Origin: Streptomyces sp. RKAG293
Lineage (GTDB): Bacteria; Actinomycetota; Actinomycetes; Streptomycetales; Streptomycetaceae
Direction: 5' to 3'
DNA: 64,000 nt
Assembly (NCBI RefSeq): GCF_023701745.1
Contig: NZ_JAJOZB010000001.1
Location: forward strand, 3,602,501 to 3,666,500
In this document: positions 1-8,183 of the stretch, one piece after another
Layout: the number at the start of each line of letters is the position of its first letter
Position numbering within the stretch: the stretch's first letter is position 1
Program-made: the position numbers and the translations under genes
Notes under the pieces: generated by a model
Databases searched by the model: none
Told to the model about the DNA's origin: nothing
What the model saw: the letters and a program-made list of their open reading frames with translations, nothing else

Positions 1-781
1 CCAGCAGGGCGCCCGCACGGCGCCCGTCTCCGCCCCGTCGCCTGCTCCGTCCTCCGCCACGATCCCCCATCAGACCCGGACGGGCACCCCACCCGCCCCG
101 TCCTCGCGGCCCGCGTCACCGCCCGCCTCGTCCTCGCCGACCACCCCGACCGACGACGCGCCCGGCGGCACCCGCGTGAGCCGGGAGATACAACACGGCC
201 TGGAGAACGGCGGCAAGGCGGTGGCCCTGACCTTCGACGACGGCCCCGACCCGCGCTGGACGCCGCAGATACTGGCGCTGCTCGCCCGGCACCACGCGAA
301 GGCCACCTTCTGCGAGATCGGCCCGAACGCCCAGGCCCACCCCGCCGTCGTCCGGCAGATCACCGCGGCCGGGCACCGGCTGTGCGACCACTCGGTGCAC
401 CACGACGAGCACCAGAGCGCCAAGTCCGCCGACTACAACACGCACGAGATCCTGGACGCGCGCCAGGAGATCGCCACCGCGGCCGGCCCCGGCGCCGAAG
501 TGCCGTACTACCGGGCGCCCGGCGGCGACTTCAAGCCATGGATACGGGAGATAGCCGCCGGCCACGGAATGCGCCCGCTGGGCTGGACCTCCGACTCCGA
601 CGACTGGAAGCGCCCCGGTACGGCCGCGATCATGCGCCACATCAACGCCAACCTCAGGCCCGGCGCGATCGTGCTGATGCACGACGGCGGCGGCGACCGC
701 ACCCAGACGGTGCAGGCGCTGTCCCGGCTGCTGGACCAGCTCGACGCGCAGCACTACACGTACAGCTTCCCCGGGCGCTGA
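1..781 (+). CDS. Polysaccharide deacetylase (NodB domain), 5' end outside window
   Basis: The frame is open from the first bases of the window, so the N-terminus (probably a signal peptide) is missing. About 55 Pro/Ser/Thr/Ala-rich residues form a linker, followed by a NodB homology domain. Metal-site motif 1 is visible as TFDDGPD and motif 2 as HSVHH, matching the HSxxH signature of family CE4. These enzymes remove N-acetyl or other acyl groups from extracellular glycans such as peptidoglycan or chitin oligomers using a divalent metal. The protein is presumably secreted and acts at the cell wall. The substrate cannot be told from sequence. A GTG at 176 could give a shorter product, but the continuous upstream frame and linker composition argue against it. 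Confidence 0.85.
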   Translation, partial: QQGARTAPVSAPSPAPSSATIPHQTRTGTPPAPSSRPASPPASSSPTTPTDDAPGGTRVSREIQHGLENGGKAVALTFDDGPDPRWTPQILALLARHHAKATFCEIGPNAQAHPAVVRQITAAGHRLCDHSVHHDEHQSAKSADYNTHEILDARQEIATAAGPGAEVPYYRAPGGDFKPWIREIAAGHGMRPLGWTSDSDDWKRPGTAAIMRHINANLRPGAIVLMHDGGGDRTQTVQALSRLLDQLDAQHYTYSFPGR

Positions 782-922
782 CAGCTTCCCCGGCCGCTGA
801 CCTTCCCGCCGACCGTCCCGCTGACCTTCCCGCTGCGTTCCCGCCGACGTTCCCCGCCGGGGACCCGGGGGCGCGGTAGCGTTCGAGAGGCGTTTCCCGC
901 TCTCTCTTGGAGGCTTGTGACC

Positions 923-1354
923 ATGGCAACCACCCGCACCGCGACCACCCAGTGGAAGGGCGCCCTCCTCGACGGCTCCGGCACCGTCTCCCTCGACACC
1001 TCCGGTGTCGGCACCTACGAGGTCTCCTGGGCCTCGCGCGCCGAGGTGGCCAACGGCAAGACGAGCCCCGAGGAGCTCATCGCGGCCGCGCACTCGTCCT
1101 GCTTCTCGATGGCCTTCTCGCACGCCCTCGCCGGCGCGGGCACTCCGGCGGAGCTGCTCCAGACGCAGGCCGACGTCACCTTCCAGCCGGGCGAGGGCAT
1201 CACCGGCATCGTCCTGTCCGTGAAGGGCACCGTGCCGGGCATCACCGCCGAGGCGTTCGAAGCCCTCGCCCAGGACGCGAAGGCCAACTGCCCGGTCAGC
1301 CAGGCCCTCGCCGCGGTGAAGAACATCACCCTCAAGGCCGAACTCCTCGCCTGA
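923..1354 (+). CDS. OsmC family peroxiredoxin
   Basis: A 143-residue cytoplasmic protein of the OsmC/Ohr family, which reduces organic hydroperoxides with a cysteine pair. Both family cysteines are visible, in HSSCFSMAF and in ANCPVSQAL, and the length fits. The ATG at 923 lies 9 nt after a GGAGG; an in-frame GTG at 917 sits only 3 nt after it, so the ATG is preferred. The gene stands alone and faces the metalloprotease pair tail to tail. The subtype (OsmC versus Ohr) is not certain. Confidence 0.9.
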   Translation: MATTRTATTQWKGALLDGSGTVSLDTSGVGTYEVSWASRAEVANGKTSPEELIAAAHSSCFSMAFSHALAGAGTPAELLQTQADVTFQPGEGITGIVLSVKGTVPGITAEAFEALAQDAKANCPVSQALAAVKNITLKAELLA

Positions 1355-1387
1355 CACCGGCTCTCCGCCCGGACCCGCCCCGGCGCG

Positions 1388-1423
1388 GTGCGCCGGCTCT
1401 CCCCCTCCCGAGAGCCGGTGCGC
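1388..1423. terminator. Bidirectional terminator hairpin between convergent genes
   Basis: The arms GCGCCGGCTCTC (1390-1401) and GAGAGCCGGTGC (1410-1421) pair at 11 of 12 positions around an 8-nt loop. The hairpin lies between the ends of the OsmC gene and the M6 protease gene. There is no U-tract, as is usual in Streptomyces. Confidence 0.6.
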
Positions 1424-1445
1424 CCCGCCGGTGCCGGTCCAGGGG

Positions 1446-2699
1446 TCAGTGGCGGGTCACCCGGACCTCCCATTCGCCGGCGGAGTCACGGCCCAGCACC
1501 CGGACCGTGAGGCCCGCGGCAGGGTCGTTGAAGACCTCGCCCACGCGGAAGGGCGCGTCGTTGAGGGAGTTGAACGATCCGCTGCTGAAGTCGCAGGCGC
1601 TGCTGGTGGGATGGGCGTCCCGTACGGTCACCGGGCCGGCGCCGGAGTCGATGTCGGTACGGACCTGGTAGACGAGTACGCCCTCGCGGCAGGCCTCAGC
1701 GTCGTTGCCCGACGCCTGCCGGGCCTCGATCACATAGGCGCGGGTCCGCCCGTACGGAACGACAACGGCCTTGCGGCCACCTGTCAGTGACACGGCGCGC
1801 AGCGCGTACGTCCATTCGCCGCGCACCGAGGCGCAGGCGATCTGGGTGTCGTCCAGCCAGCCGAGCCGCCATTTGTGCCAGGCGAGCAGGTCGCCGCCCA
1901 GACCCCAGTCCAGGGACATGCTGTCCCACTGGCCCGCCAGGGTGTCGGTGCGCTGGAAGTCGTCGGAGGCGTAGAGGTCGGGCAGGCCGAAGGCGTGGCC
2001 GTTCTCGTGGCCGAGGACGCGGGAGCCCGACTGGTCGTGGCCGTAGATCAGCGAGACCCGGTCGAGCCGGGCGCCGTCGTCGGTGGTGGCGGCCGAGGCG
2101 CCGGTCCAGGTGACCGACAGGACGGCCTCGTCGGCGGGCGGACCCGCGTTCGGGGTGACGAGGATGTTGACCAGGTCGTAGCCGCGGAAGTCGATGTCCC
2201 GGTCGGCGACCTGGAGCAGGTCGCGCATCATCGCGGTGTGCGCGTCCCAGCCGTAGCCGCGGCCGATCCCGTACGAGGAGAACGGCCGTGGCATGCGGAT
2301 GTAGCGCATCACGGGCGTCGACTCGTAGTGCAGCTTTCCGTACGAGCCGCGGTCGAACCACTGCTGGACGGCGGGGAAGAACTCCGCGTACCGCTCCTTG
2401 GCGCTGTAGGGCGCGGGCGCGTCGGAGAAGTCGATGAACAGGGTCAGGGCCCGCACCCGGCCGGTCGACGGGGCGAACTCACTGCCCACCCCGCGCGCGG
2501 CCCGGTCGGGAAAGCCCTCGGACATCGCGGTGCCCGGTGTCGCGCGCAGCGCGCACGGCCGGGCGGCCGTCGGCGGGGAGTAGGCGGCCTGCGGCCCGGT
2601 GGTGGCCGTACTGGCCACCGCGAGCAGCGCGACCGTCCCGATGGCGGCGGCCTTCAGCCCCGCTCCGGGCATCCACGGTATTCGCCCGTCCGTCGCCAC
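1446..2699 (-). CDS. Secreted M6 family metalloprotease, downstream copy
   Basis: A 417-residue protein starting at GTG, with a hydrophobic N-terminal stretch (roughly residues 12-32) ending in an Ala/Thr-rich signal-peptide-like region. The zinc motif HENGHAFGLPD near residue 229 fits the HExxHxxGxxD signature of metzincin-like M6 peptidases (immune inhibitor A type). It is probably exported and degrades proteins outside the cell. It follows the second M6 gene after only 4 nt, so the two are one transcription unit. The two products share layout and motif spacing and look like an old tandem duplication. No C-terminal binding module is visible. Confidence 0.85.
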   Translation of the reverse strand: MATDGRIPWMPGAGLKAAAIGTVALLAVASTATTGPQAAYSPPTAARPCALRATPGTAMSEGFPDRAARGVGSEFAPSTGRVRALTLFIDFSDAPAPYSAKERYAEFFPAVQQWFDRGSYGKLHYESTPVMRYIRMPRPFSSYGIGRGYGWDAHTAMMRDLLQVADRDIDFRGYDLVNILVTPNAGPPADEAVLSVTWTGASAATTDDGARLDRVSLIYGHDQSGSRVLGHENGHAFGLPDLYASDDFQRTDTLAGQWDSMSLDWGLGGDLLAWHKWRLGWLDDTQIACASVRGEWTYALRAVSLTGGRKAVVVPYGRTRAYVIEARQASGNDAEACREGVLVYQVRTDIDSGAGPVTVRDAHPTSSACDFSSGSFNSLNDAPFRVGEVFNDPAAGLTVRVLGRDSAGEWEVRVTRH

Positions 2700-2703
2700 G
2701 GCG

Positions 2704-3930
2704 CTATCCCTCGCTGACCTTGACGGCCCAGGAGCCGTCCAGGGAGCGGGAGGCGACCGTCACGCGGACCCGGCCCGCGTCGTAGGAGTAGGACTCGCCC
2801 ACGCCGAGCGGCGCGTCGGCCAGCTGCGGGTAGGCGGAGCCGTCGTGGCAGGCGGAGGTGGCGGGGTGGCCGTCGAGGACGTCGACGGGGCCTTCGCCGG
2901 ACTCGGTGCCGGAGCGCACCTCGTAGAGCAGCACGCCCTCCCGGCACAGCCCCACGTCGTTGCCGGCCGAGGTGCGCGCCTCGATGGCGAGCGCGGTGCG
3001 CTGCCCGGTGCGGACCACGACGAGCTTGCTGCCGCCCGCGGTCTCCAGCGGTGTCAGTTCGTGCCAGGTGGTGCCCCGCCGGGACACGCACTGCACCTGG
3101 CTGTCCTGCAGCCAGCCGAACTTCCACTTGTGCCAGGCGAACGGCTCGGGGGCGAGGCCGAACTGGCTGCCCATGAGGTCCCAGTCGCCGACATGGGTGT
3201 CCCAGTCGGCGTCACTGCCGATGGCCGGCCTGGAGTACAGGTCGGGGAGGTCGAAGACATGGCCGGTCTCGTGGGCCAGCACGTTGTGGTCCGGGGGGTG
3301 TTGCTCGAACACCGTGACCAGCCGCCGCAGATCGGTGCCGTCCGCCCGCATCGGGGTGGCGAGGTTCACGACCTTGGTGGCGTCCGCGTCGACGCCGGGG
3401 GCGTCCGGGTCCGCGACCAGGTAGACGAAGTCGTAGGCGGAGAAGTCCACCGTGGGGTCGGCCACCGCGATCGCGTCCCGCAGGTACCCGGTGCGCAGAT
3501 CGGGGTCCCAGTCGCGCCGGATCCCGTAGTCGGTGGAGTTCCGCGGCATCTTGATCCAGTGGTCGACGGGGTGGTCGCGCAGCTGGAACTGCCCGTACGA
3601 GGCACGGTCGTAGAAACGCGAGGTCTCCGGGAAGTGGTCGGCGGCGACCTCTTGGGTCGTCAGGGCCGGCACGGCGTCCGGAAACGAGAGGAAGATCATC
3701 ACGGCGTCCAGCGCCGTGCTCGGCCGGGGGTACGAGGCGTTCCACGTATCCACTCCTTCGGAGTGGTGGGCCGTGGTGCGCGGCAGGGCGCAGTCCCCGC
3801 CGGGAGCGGCGGCCGCGGTGGGCCCCGCGACGAGCGTCCAGGCGACGACGGCGGCGAAGACACTCGCCGCCGCCGCCATCGCGCGCAGGGGTCGCCGCCG
3901 CGCCCGTATGAGGATGCCTGACCGCCGCAC
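2704..3930 (-). CDS. Secreted M6 family metalloprotease, upstream copy
   Basis: A 408-residue protein with a twin-arginine-rich start (RRSG, RARRRP), a hydrophobic segment at about residues 18-42 and an Ala-rich cleavage region, so it is exported. The zinc motif HETGHVFDLPD lies near residue 220; the usual Gly after the second His region is replaced by Asp in this copy (FDLPD instead of FGLPD). The GTG start at 3930 is preceded by a GGAGG about 5 nt away. It is the first gene of a two-gene operon with a paralogue. The 280 bp upstream separate it from a divergent c-di-GMP gene and include an AT-richer stretch around 3970-4030 where promoters would be expected. Confidence 0.85.
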   Translation of the reverse strand: MRRSGILIRARRRPLRAMAAAASVFAAVVAWTLVAGPTAAAAPGGDCALPRTTAHHSEGVDTWNASYPRPSTALDAVMIFLSFPDAVPALTTQEVAADHFPETSRFYDRASYGQFQLRDHPVDHWIKMPRNSTDYGIRRDWDPDLRTGYLRDAIAVADPTVDFSAYDFVYLVADPDAPGVDADATKVVNLATPMRADGTDLRRLVTVFEQHPPDHNVLAHETGHVFDLPDLYSRPAIGSDADWDTHVGDWDLMGSQFGLAPEPFAWHKWKFGWLQDSQVQCVSRRGTTWHELTPLETAGGSKLVVVRTGQRTALAIEARTSAGNDVGLCREGVLLYEVRSGTESGEGPVDVLDGHPATSACHDGSAYPQLADAPLGVGESYSYDAGRVRVTVASRSLDGSWAVKVSEG

Positions 3931-4210
3931 ATGGACCTCCGGGGAGGAATCGTGAGCCCGTTCGGGACACCTTCACCACGTTGCTATGAATTGCGACGTT
4001 ATGTCCTGTTGAGTTGCTCCGCCCGGGGTGATTCCGTCGTCATTACTGTGCGTAATGGCCTATCCGAATCGGTCAGTTGCTCGCCGCATTCGTGCAGAAA
4101 CGATCAATCCGTCAGCTTGCGTGCCAAGAATCACCACGACGGCGCTGGATCAGCCGCTCCGCCAGCGCCTATGATCGCCACCGAGACCAGCGCGACACGG
4201 GGAGCGGGCA

Positions 4211-5986
4211 ATGGGCGGACCCTCGGGCGGCCCCAGTGCCGAACCCGACATCACACCGGTAATCCTCACGCTGAGTAACGGTTCCCCTCCGGGGCCGCCC
4301 GGCCCCACGGCCGGTGAACCGCGCGACTACCGCGCCGCCTTCACCGCGGCCCGGCTGCCCATGGCGCTGGTGGACCGCGACGGCTGGGTGCTGGAGGCCA
4401 ACCAGGCGCTCGGCGCGCTCCTCGGCACCAGCACCGCCGGGCTCGCCGCCCGCGTCGCCGCCGGACTGCTGGGCCTGGCCGACGACGATCCGGTCCGCAC
4501 CGCCTACCGTGAGGTCCTCGGCGGCCGCCGCGACCAACTGCGCTGCACCCGCCGCATCAAGCGCCGCGACGGCGGCTCCCTGTGGGCCGAGGTGACGCTC
4601 TCCGGCACCGGAAGCGCCTGCGGGACGGCGCTGCTGTCCGTCGAGGACATCGGCGAACGCCACAGCCTGCGCGAGCAGTTGCGCCATCTGCAGATGCACG
4701 ACTCCGTCACCCGGCTGCCCAACCGGGCGCTGTTCTTCGAGCGGCTCTCCGCCGCCCTCGACGGCGCCGGCAGCAGGACCGGCCGGATCGGGCTCTGTTA
4801 CCTCGACCTCGACGGCTTCAAGGCCATCAACGACACCCTCGGGCACCGGATCGGCGACCAGCTGCTCGCCGCCGTCGCCCAGCGGCTGCTGACCTGCGCG
4901 GAGCCCGGCGGCAACCTGGTCGCCCGGCTCGGCGGCGATGAATTCGCCCTGCTCGTCCGGGACTCCACCGGCACGGGACAGGCCACCGTGCTCGCCGAGT
5001 CCGTACTCACCTCACTGCAGCGGCCGTTCGACGTGGACGGCCAGCGGCTCGCCGTGTCGGCGAGCATCGGGGTGGTCGAGCGCGAGGTGGCCGGCAGCTC
5101 CGCCACCGGACTGATGCAGGCCGCCGACACCACGCTCTACTGGGCCAAGGCCGACGGCAAGGCCCGCTGGACGCTCTTCGACCCCGAGCGCAACGCCCAC
5201 CGCATGACCCGGCAGGCGCTGTCCAGCACGCTGCGACAGGCCGTGGAGCGCGGGGAGTTCATCCTGGAGTACCAGCCGCTCGTCGGGCTCGACAGCGGTG
5301 TGCTGCGCGGCGTCGAGGCGCTGGTCCGCTGGCAGCACCCGCACTTCGGGCGGCTGGCGCCGGACCGTTTCATCGGCCTCGCCGAGGAGAACGGCTCCAT
5401 CGTCCAGCTCGGCCGCTGGGTGCTTGCCGAATCGTGCCGTCAGGCGCGGGTCTGGCAGAAGGACCACCCGGACGACCCGATCTTCATCAGCGTCAACGTC
5501 GCGGTCCGGCAGGTCTGGGACTCCGACCTCGTCGCCGATGTCGCCGCCATCCTGGAGGAGACCGGGCTGCCGCCGGAACTGCTGCAGCTGGAACTCACCG
5601 AGTCCGCCGTCATGGGCTCGGCCGGCCGGCCGCTGCAGGCCCTGCACGCGCTGAGCGAGATGGGCGTGCGGATCGCCATCGACGACTTCGGCACCGGCTA
5701 CTCCAACCTCGCCTACATGAGCCGGCTGCCGGTCTCCGCCCTCAAGCTCGACGGTTCCTTCGTCCAGGGCTTCCGCTCGGCCGAACACCCCAACCCCGCC
5801 GACGAGACCATCGTCGAGGCCCTGGTGGAGCTCGCCCACCGGCTCGGTCTCACCGTCACCGCGGAATGCGTCGAGAACGCCGAACAGGCCGAGCGGCTGC
5901 GGCGGATCGGCTGCGACACCGGTCAGGGCTGGCACTACTCCCGTCCCGTCGCCGCCGAGCGGATCTCCGAACTGCTCGCGGGCTGA
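4211..5986 (+). CDS. PAS-GGDEF-EAL cyclic di-GMP enzyme
   Basis: A 591-residue soluble protein. A PAS-like sensor region spans about residues 45-150, a GGDEF domain about 160-330 and an EAL domain about 345-585. The GGDEF motif is intact (GGDEF near residue 241), and the EAL domain keeps EAL near residue 368, the DDFGTGYSNL loop and a terminal QGWHYSRPV segment. Both synthesis and hydrolysis of cyclic di-GMP are therefore possible. In Streptomyces this messenger controls development through BldD. An Asn/Glu-poor N-terminus shows no membrane segment, so it is cytosolic. The ATG follows a GGAG about 7 nt upstream. The gene is monocistronic, with a terminator at its end. Confidence 0.92.
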   Translation: MGGPSGGPSAEPDITPVILTLSNGSPPGPPGPTAGEPRDYRAAFTAARLPMALVDRDGWVLEANQALGALLGTSTAGLAARVAAGLLGLADDDPVRTAYREVLGGRRDQLRCTRRIKRRDGGSLWAEVTLSGTGSACGTALLSVEDIGERHSLREQLRHLQMHDSVTRLPNRALFFERLSAALDGAGSRTGRIGLCYLDLDGFKAINDTLGHRIGDQLLAAVAQRLLTCAEPGGNLVARLGGDEFALLVRDSTGTGQATVLAESVLTSLQRPFDVDGQRLAVSASIGVVEREVAGSSATGLMQAADTTLYWAKADGKARWTLFDPERNAHRMTRQALSSTLRQAVERGEFILEYQPLVGLDSGVLRGVEALVRWQHPHFGRLAPDRFIGLAEENGSIVQLGRWVLAESCRQARVWQKDHPDDPIFISVNVAVRQVWDSDLVADVAAILEETGLPPELLQLELTESAVMGSAGRPLQALHALSEMGVRIAIDDFGTGYSNLAYMSRLPVSALKLDGSFVQGFRSAEHPNPADETIVEALVELAHRLGLTVTAECVENAEQAERLRRIGCDTGQGWHYSRPVAAERISELLAG

Positions 5987-6034
5987 CGCCGGGCGGCCGC
6001 TGCCAGGCCCGTGTGGCCCCTGTACCCGCACATG

Positions 6035-6075
6035 CCGGAGCCCGCGTCCGTGGGGGGAAGGGACGCGGGCTCCGG
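6035..6075. terminator. Bidirectional terminator
   Basis: A perfect 15-bp stem, CCGGAGCCCGCGTCC (6035-6049) with its complement at 6061-6075, around an 11-nt G-rich loop. It lies between the converging c-di-GMP and chitinase genes. Confidence 0.8.
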
Positions 6076-6089
6076 ATGGGGCGGTCAGG

Positions 6090-7859
6090 TCAGCAGGCGC
6101 CGAGGTCCTGCCACACGCCCCATTCGCCGGTGGTGCCGGGCTCCTCGCCCGTCGTCCACCACTTGGCCTTCCAGTTGTGGCCCTTCCAGGAGACCGTTCC
6201 GCTGGCACTGGTGTAGACGGCGGAGGAGCTCCAGGCGGCCGCGGCGCAGGTGCCGGTGGGCGGCGTCGTCGGCGGGGTGGTGGGAGGCGTGGTCGGAGGC
6301 GTCGTGGGCGGAGTGGTCGGCGGGGTGGTCGGAGGAGTCGTGGGCGGGGTCGTCGGCGGTGTGGTGCCGCAGCCGCTCGCGGAGCCGCCCACCGCGGTGT
6401 TGATCTTGTTGAGCAGCGTGGTGCCGGTGTCCAGGTCCAGCAGCGAGTACATCATCGCGCCGGCCAGTCCGCGGCAGTGCGCGTAGTCCGCGCGGGCCTG
6501 GATCGACTGGGCGTTGAGACCGGTCCAGAACTCCGTGCCGTTGTAGAAGTACGAGGACTTCGACGCGTCGTCCCAGAAGGTGGTCGCGGGGTTGTCGACG
6601 ATGCCGCCGAGTTCCTTGTAGTACGCGATACCGGCCGTGGCGCTGAGGCTGCGGGCCGGGGCGGGGCCGCTGGCGGGCTGGCCCAGACCGTGGTTGGCAC
6701 CGGCGGGAACGCCCGTCCAGCCGCGGTAGTAGAGCTCGTAGCCCAGCGTCAGCTTGTTGGCGGGGAAGCCGCCGGCGATGCCGTATGCGGCATTGCCGTC
6801 GAGCCAGGCGTTCACCGCGTTGGTGATGTTGTACTTCTCGGTGCCCGGCGCGATCGGGTCGGTCGGGTCGGTGGCCGACGGGACGAGCGGCGACTGGTGG
6901 TAGACCGGTCCGTCGGTGTCCCAGGCGCCGTGCATGTCGTAGGTCATGATGTTCGCGTAGTCGAGGTACTGCCCGACCTTGTTGGTCTCGATGTGCGAGA
7001 TCTTGTCCTGGCCGGCCGGCAGCGCGGCGGTCAGCAGCATCTTCTTGCCGCCGTTGGCGGTGCCGTACGCGTCGAGCTGCTTGCGGAACTCGGCGAGCAG
7101 CAGCGTGAAGTTCTGCTTGTCGGCCGCGTCCACGTGGTTGCCGAGGTGGCCGCCCGTCGAGCCCGGGTACTCCCAGTCGAGGTCGATCCCGTCGAACACG
7201 CCGGCCGCGGAGCCGGGGCCGCCGAAGCCGCCGTCGACGGGCAGGTTGCCCTTGATGTACTGGTCGATGCAGGACGTCACGAGCTTCTTGCGGCTCGCGT
7301 CGGTCTTCGCCGCGTCCGAGAAGTACTTGGAGTACGTCCAGCCGCCGATGGAGATGTCGACCTTCAGCTTCGGGTACTTCGCCTTGAGCTTCCGCAGCTG
7401 GTTGAACGCGCCGGTGATCGGCTGGTTCCAGGTGTCGGCCACCCCGTCGACGCTGTCGGCCGCGCCGAAGGACTTCTGGTAGTCCGCGAAGGAGTCGCCC
7501 GCGCCGTCACCGGCGCTGGGGTTGTTCTCGTCCTGCGAGGCGGCCTTGTTGGCCTCGAAACAGGTGAGGTCGGTCGGGTGGATGTTCCCGAACGAGTAGT
7601 TGATGACGTCGAGCTTGCTCGCGATCCCCCGGGTGTCGAGGTCCTTGGGGTAGAAGGCGTTGCCGTACACGCTCCACTGGTCGTAGTAGGCGATCTTCAC
7701 CCCGCCGCTGCTCGCGGCCGCGGCGGCCGGCTGGGCGTCGGTACCCGCACTGCCCGCGGCGCTCGCCGGGGCGAGTCCGCCGACGAGCGCGGTGATCGCG
7801 CCGAGGGCGAGGGCCGCACTGGTGGCGGCAGCCACGAGTGATCTTTTCTGGAGCTGCAC
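6090..7859 (-). CDS. Secreted GH18 chitinase with C-terminal chitin-binding module
   Basis: A 589-residue endochitinase. A signal peptide covers about residues 1-35. The GH18 barrel contains the catalytic DGIDLDWEYPG near residues 222-232, whose Glu is the acid/base. A linker of repeated PPTT units follows near residues 505-535. The last 50 residues are a CBM5/12 type module with conserved Trp and Tyr (AWSSS, YTSASG, WKGHNW, KWWTTGEEP). It cleaves chitin outside the cell to GlcNAc oligomers. The GTG start has GGAGG 6 nt upstream. The promoter carries paired 12-bp repeats typical of chitin-regulated genes, which ties it to the GlcNAc PTS genes at the far end of the window. Confidence 0.95.
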   Translation of the reverse strand: MQLQKRSLVAAATSAALALGAITALVGGLAPASAAGSAGTDAQPAAAAASSGGVKIAYYDQWSVYGNAFYPKDLDTRGIASKLDVINYSFGNIHPTDLTCFEANKAASQDENNPSAGDGAGDSFADYQKSFGAADSVDGVADTWNQPITGAFNQLRKLKAKYPKLKVDISIGGWTYSKYFSDAAKTDASRKKLVTSCIDQYIKGNLPVDGGFGGPGSAAGVFDGIDLDWEYPGSTGGHLGNHVDAADKQNFTLLLAEFRKQLDAYGTANGGKKMLLTAALPAGQDKISHIETNKVGQYLDYANIMTYDMHGAWDTDGPVYHQSPLVPSATDPTDPIAPGTEKYNITNAVNAWLDGNAAYGIAGGFPANKLTLGYELYYRGWTGVPAGANHGLGQPASGPAPARSLSATAGIAYYKELGGIVDNPATTFWDDASKSSYFYNGTEFWTGLNAQSIQARADYAHCRGLAGAMMYSLLDLDTGTTLLNKINTAVGGSASGCGTTPPTTPPTTPPTTPPTTPPTTPPTTPPTTPPTTPPTGTCAAAAWSSSAVYTSASGTVSWKGHNWKAKWWTTGEEPGTTGEWGVWQDLGAC

Positions 7860-7902
7860 GAAAGACCTCCGGGGGGAGAGGGAGGAGCAGGGGGCTGCGC
7901 CA

Positions 7903-7961
7903 TGAATAGCGCCCTTGAGATGCTCCGGTCAATGGTCTGAACCAGACTTAGGACTAGACCA
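7903..7961 (-). promoter_or_regulatory. Chitinase promoter with two 12-bp DasR-type repeats
   Basis: On the minus strand, TGGTCTAGTCCT (7961-7950), five bases, then TGGTTCAGACCA (7944-7933) form the 12-N5-12 arrangement known from Streptomyces chitinase promoters and resemble the DasR dre site (consensus core TGGTCTAGACCA). They are followed directly by a -35 TTGACC (7932-7927), an 18-bp spacer and a -10 TATTCA (7908-7903). Transcription should start near 7896, giving a leader of about 36 nt. The repeats are seen; binding by DasR is inferred from the family. Confidence 0.75.
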
Positions 7962-8004
7962 ATTGGCGCGCCGGCTACCCGCCAGAAACCCCCTCCGGCC
8001 AGCG

Positions 8005-8040
8005 AAAAGCCGCCTGTCGCAGGTGCTGACAAGCGGCTTT
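8005..8040 (-). terminator. Terminator after the LLM oxidoreductase gene
   Basis: The arms AAAGCCGCCTGTC and GACAAGCGGCTTT pair at 12 of 13 positions. The hairpin lies downstream of the minus-strand flavin monooxygenase and upstream of the chitinase promoter, insulating the latter. Confidence 0.65.
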
Positions 8041-8183
8041 AGCCTGAGTTAAGGATCCGGAACATGTCCCTCCGGGAGACGAACCACGCCCCTTCGGGAA
8101 ACCCGTTTTTAACCGCCGGGGCGTTCGGCGGGGCGATCGGCGGTGCGGGCTCGGGGTCGCCCCGCGGGGTCGTTCCGAGTGCC

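Noticed and set aside
6240..6365. Repeated short units in the chitinase, considered as a CRISPR or satellite array
   Set aside because: The repeats are in frame and encode PPTT linker units of the chitinase, with no spacers.
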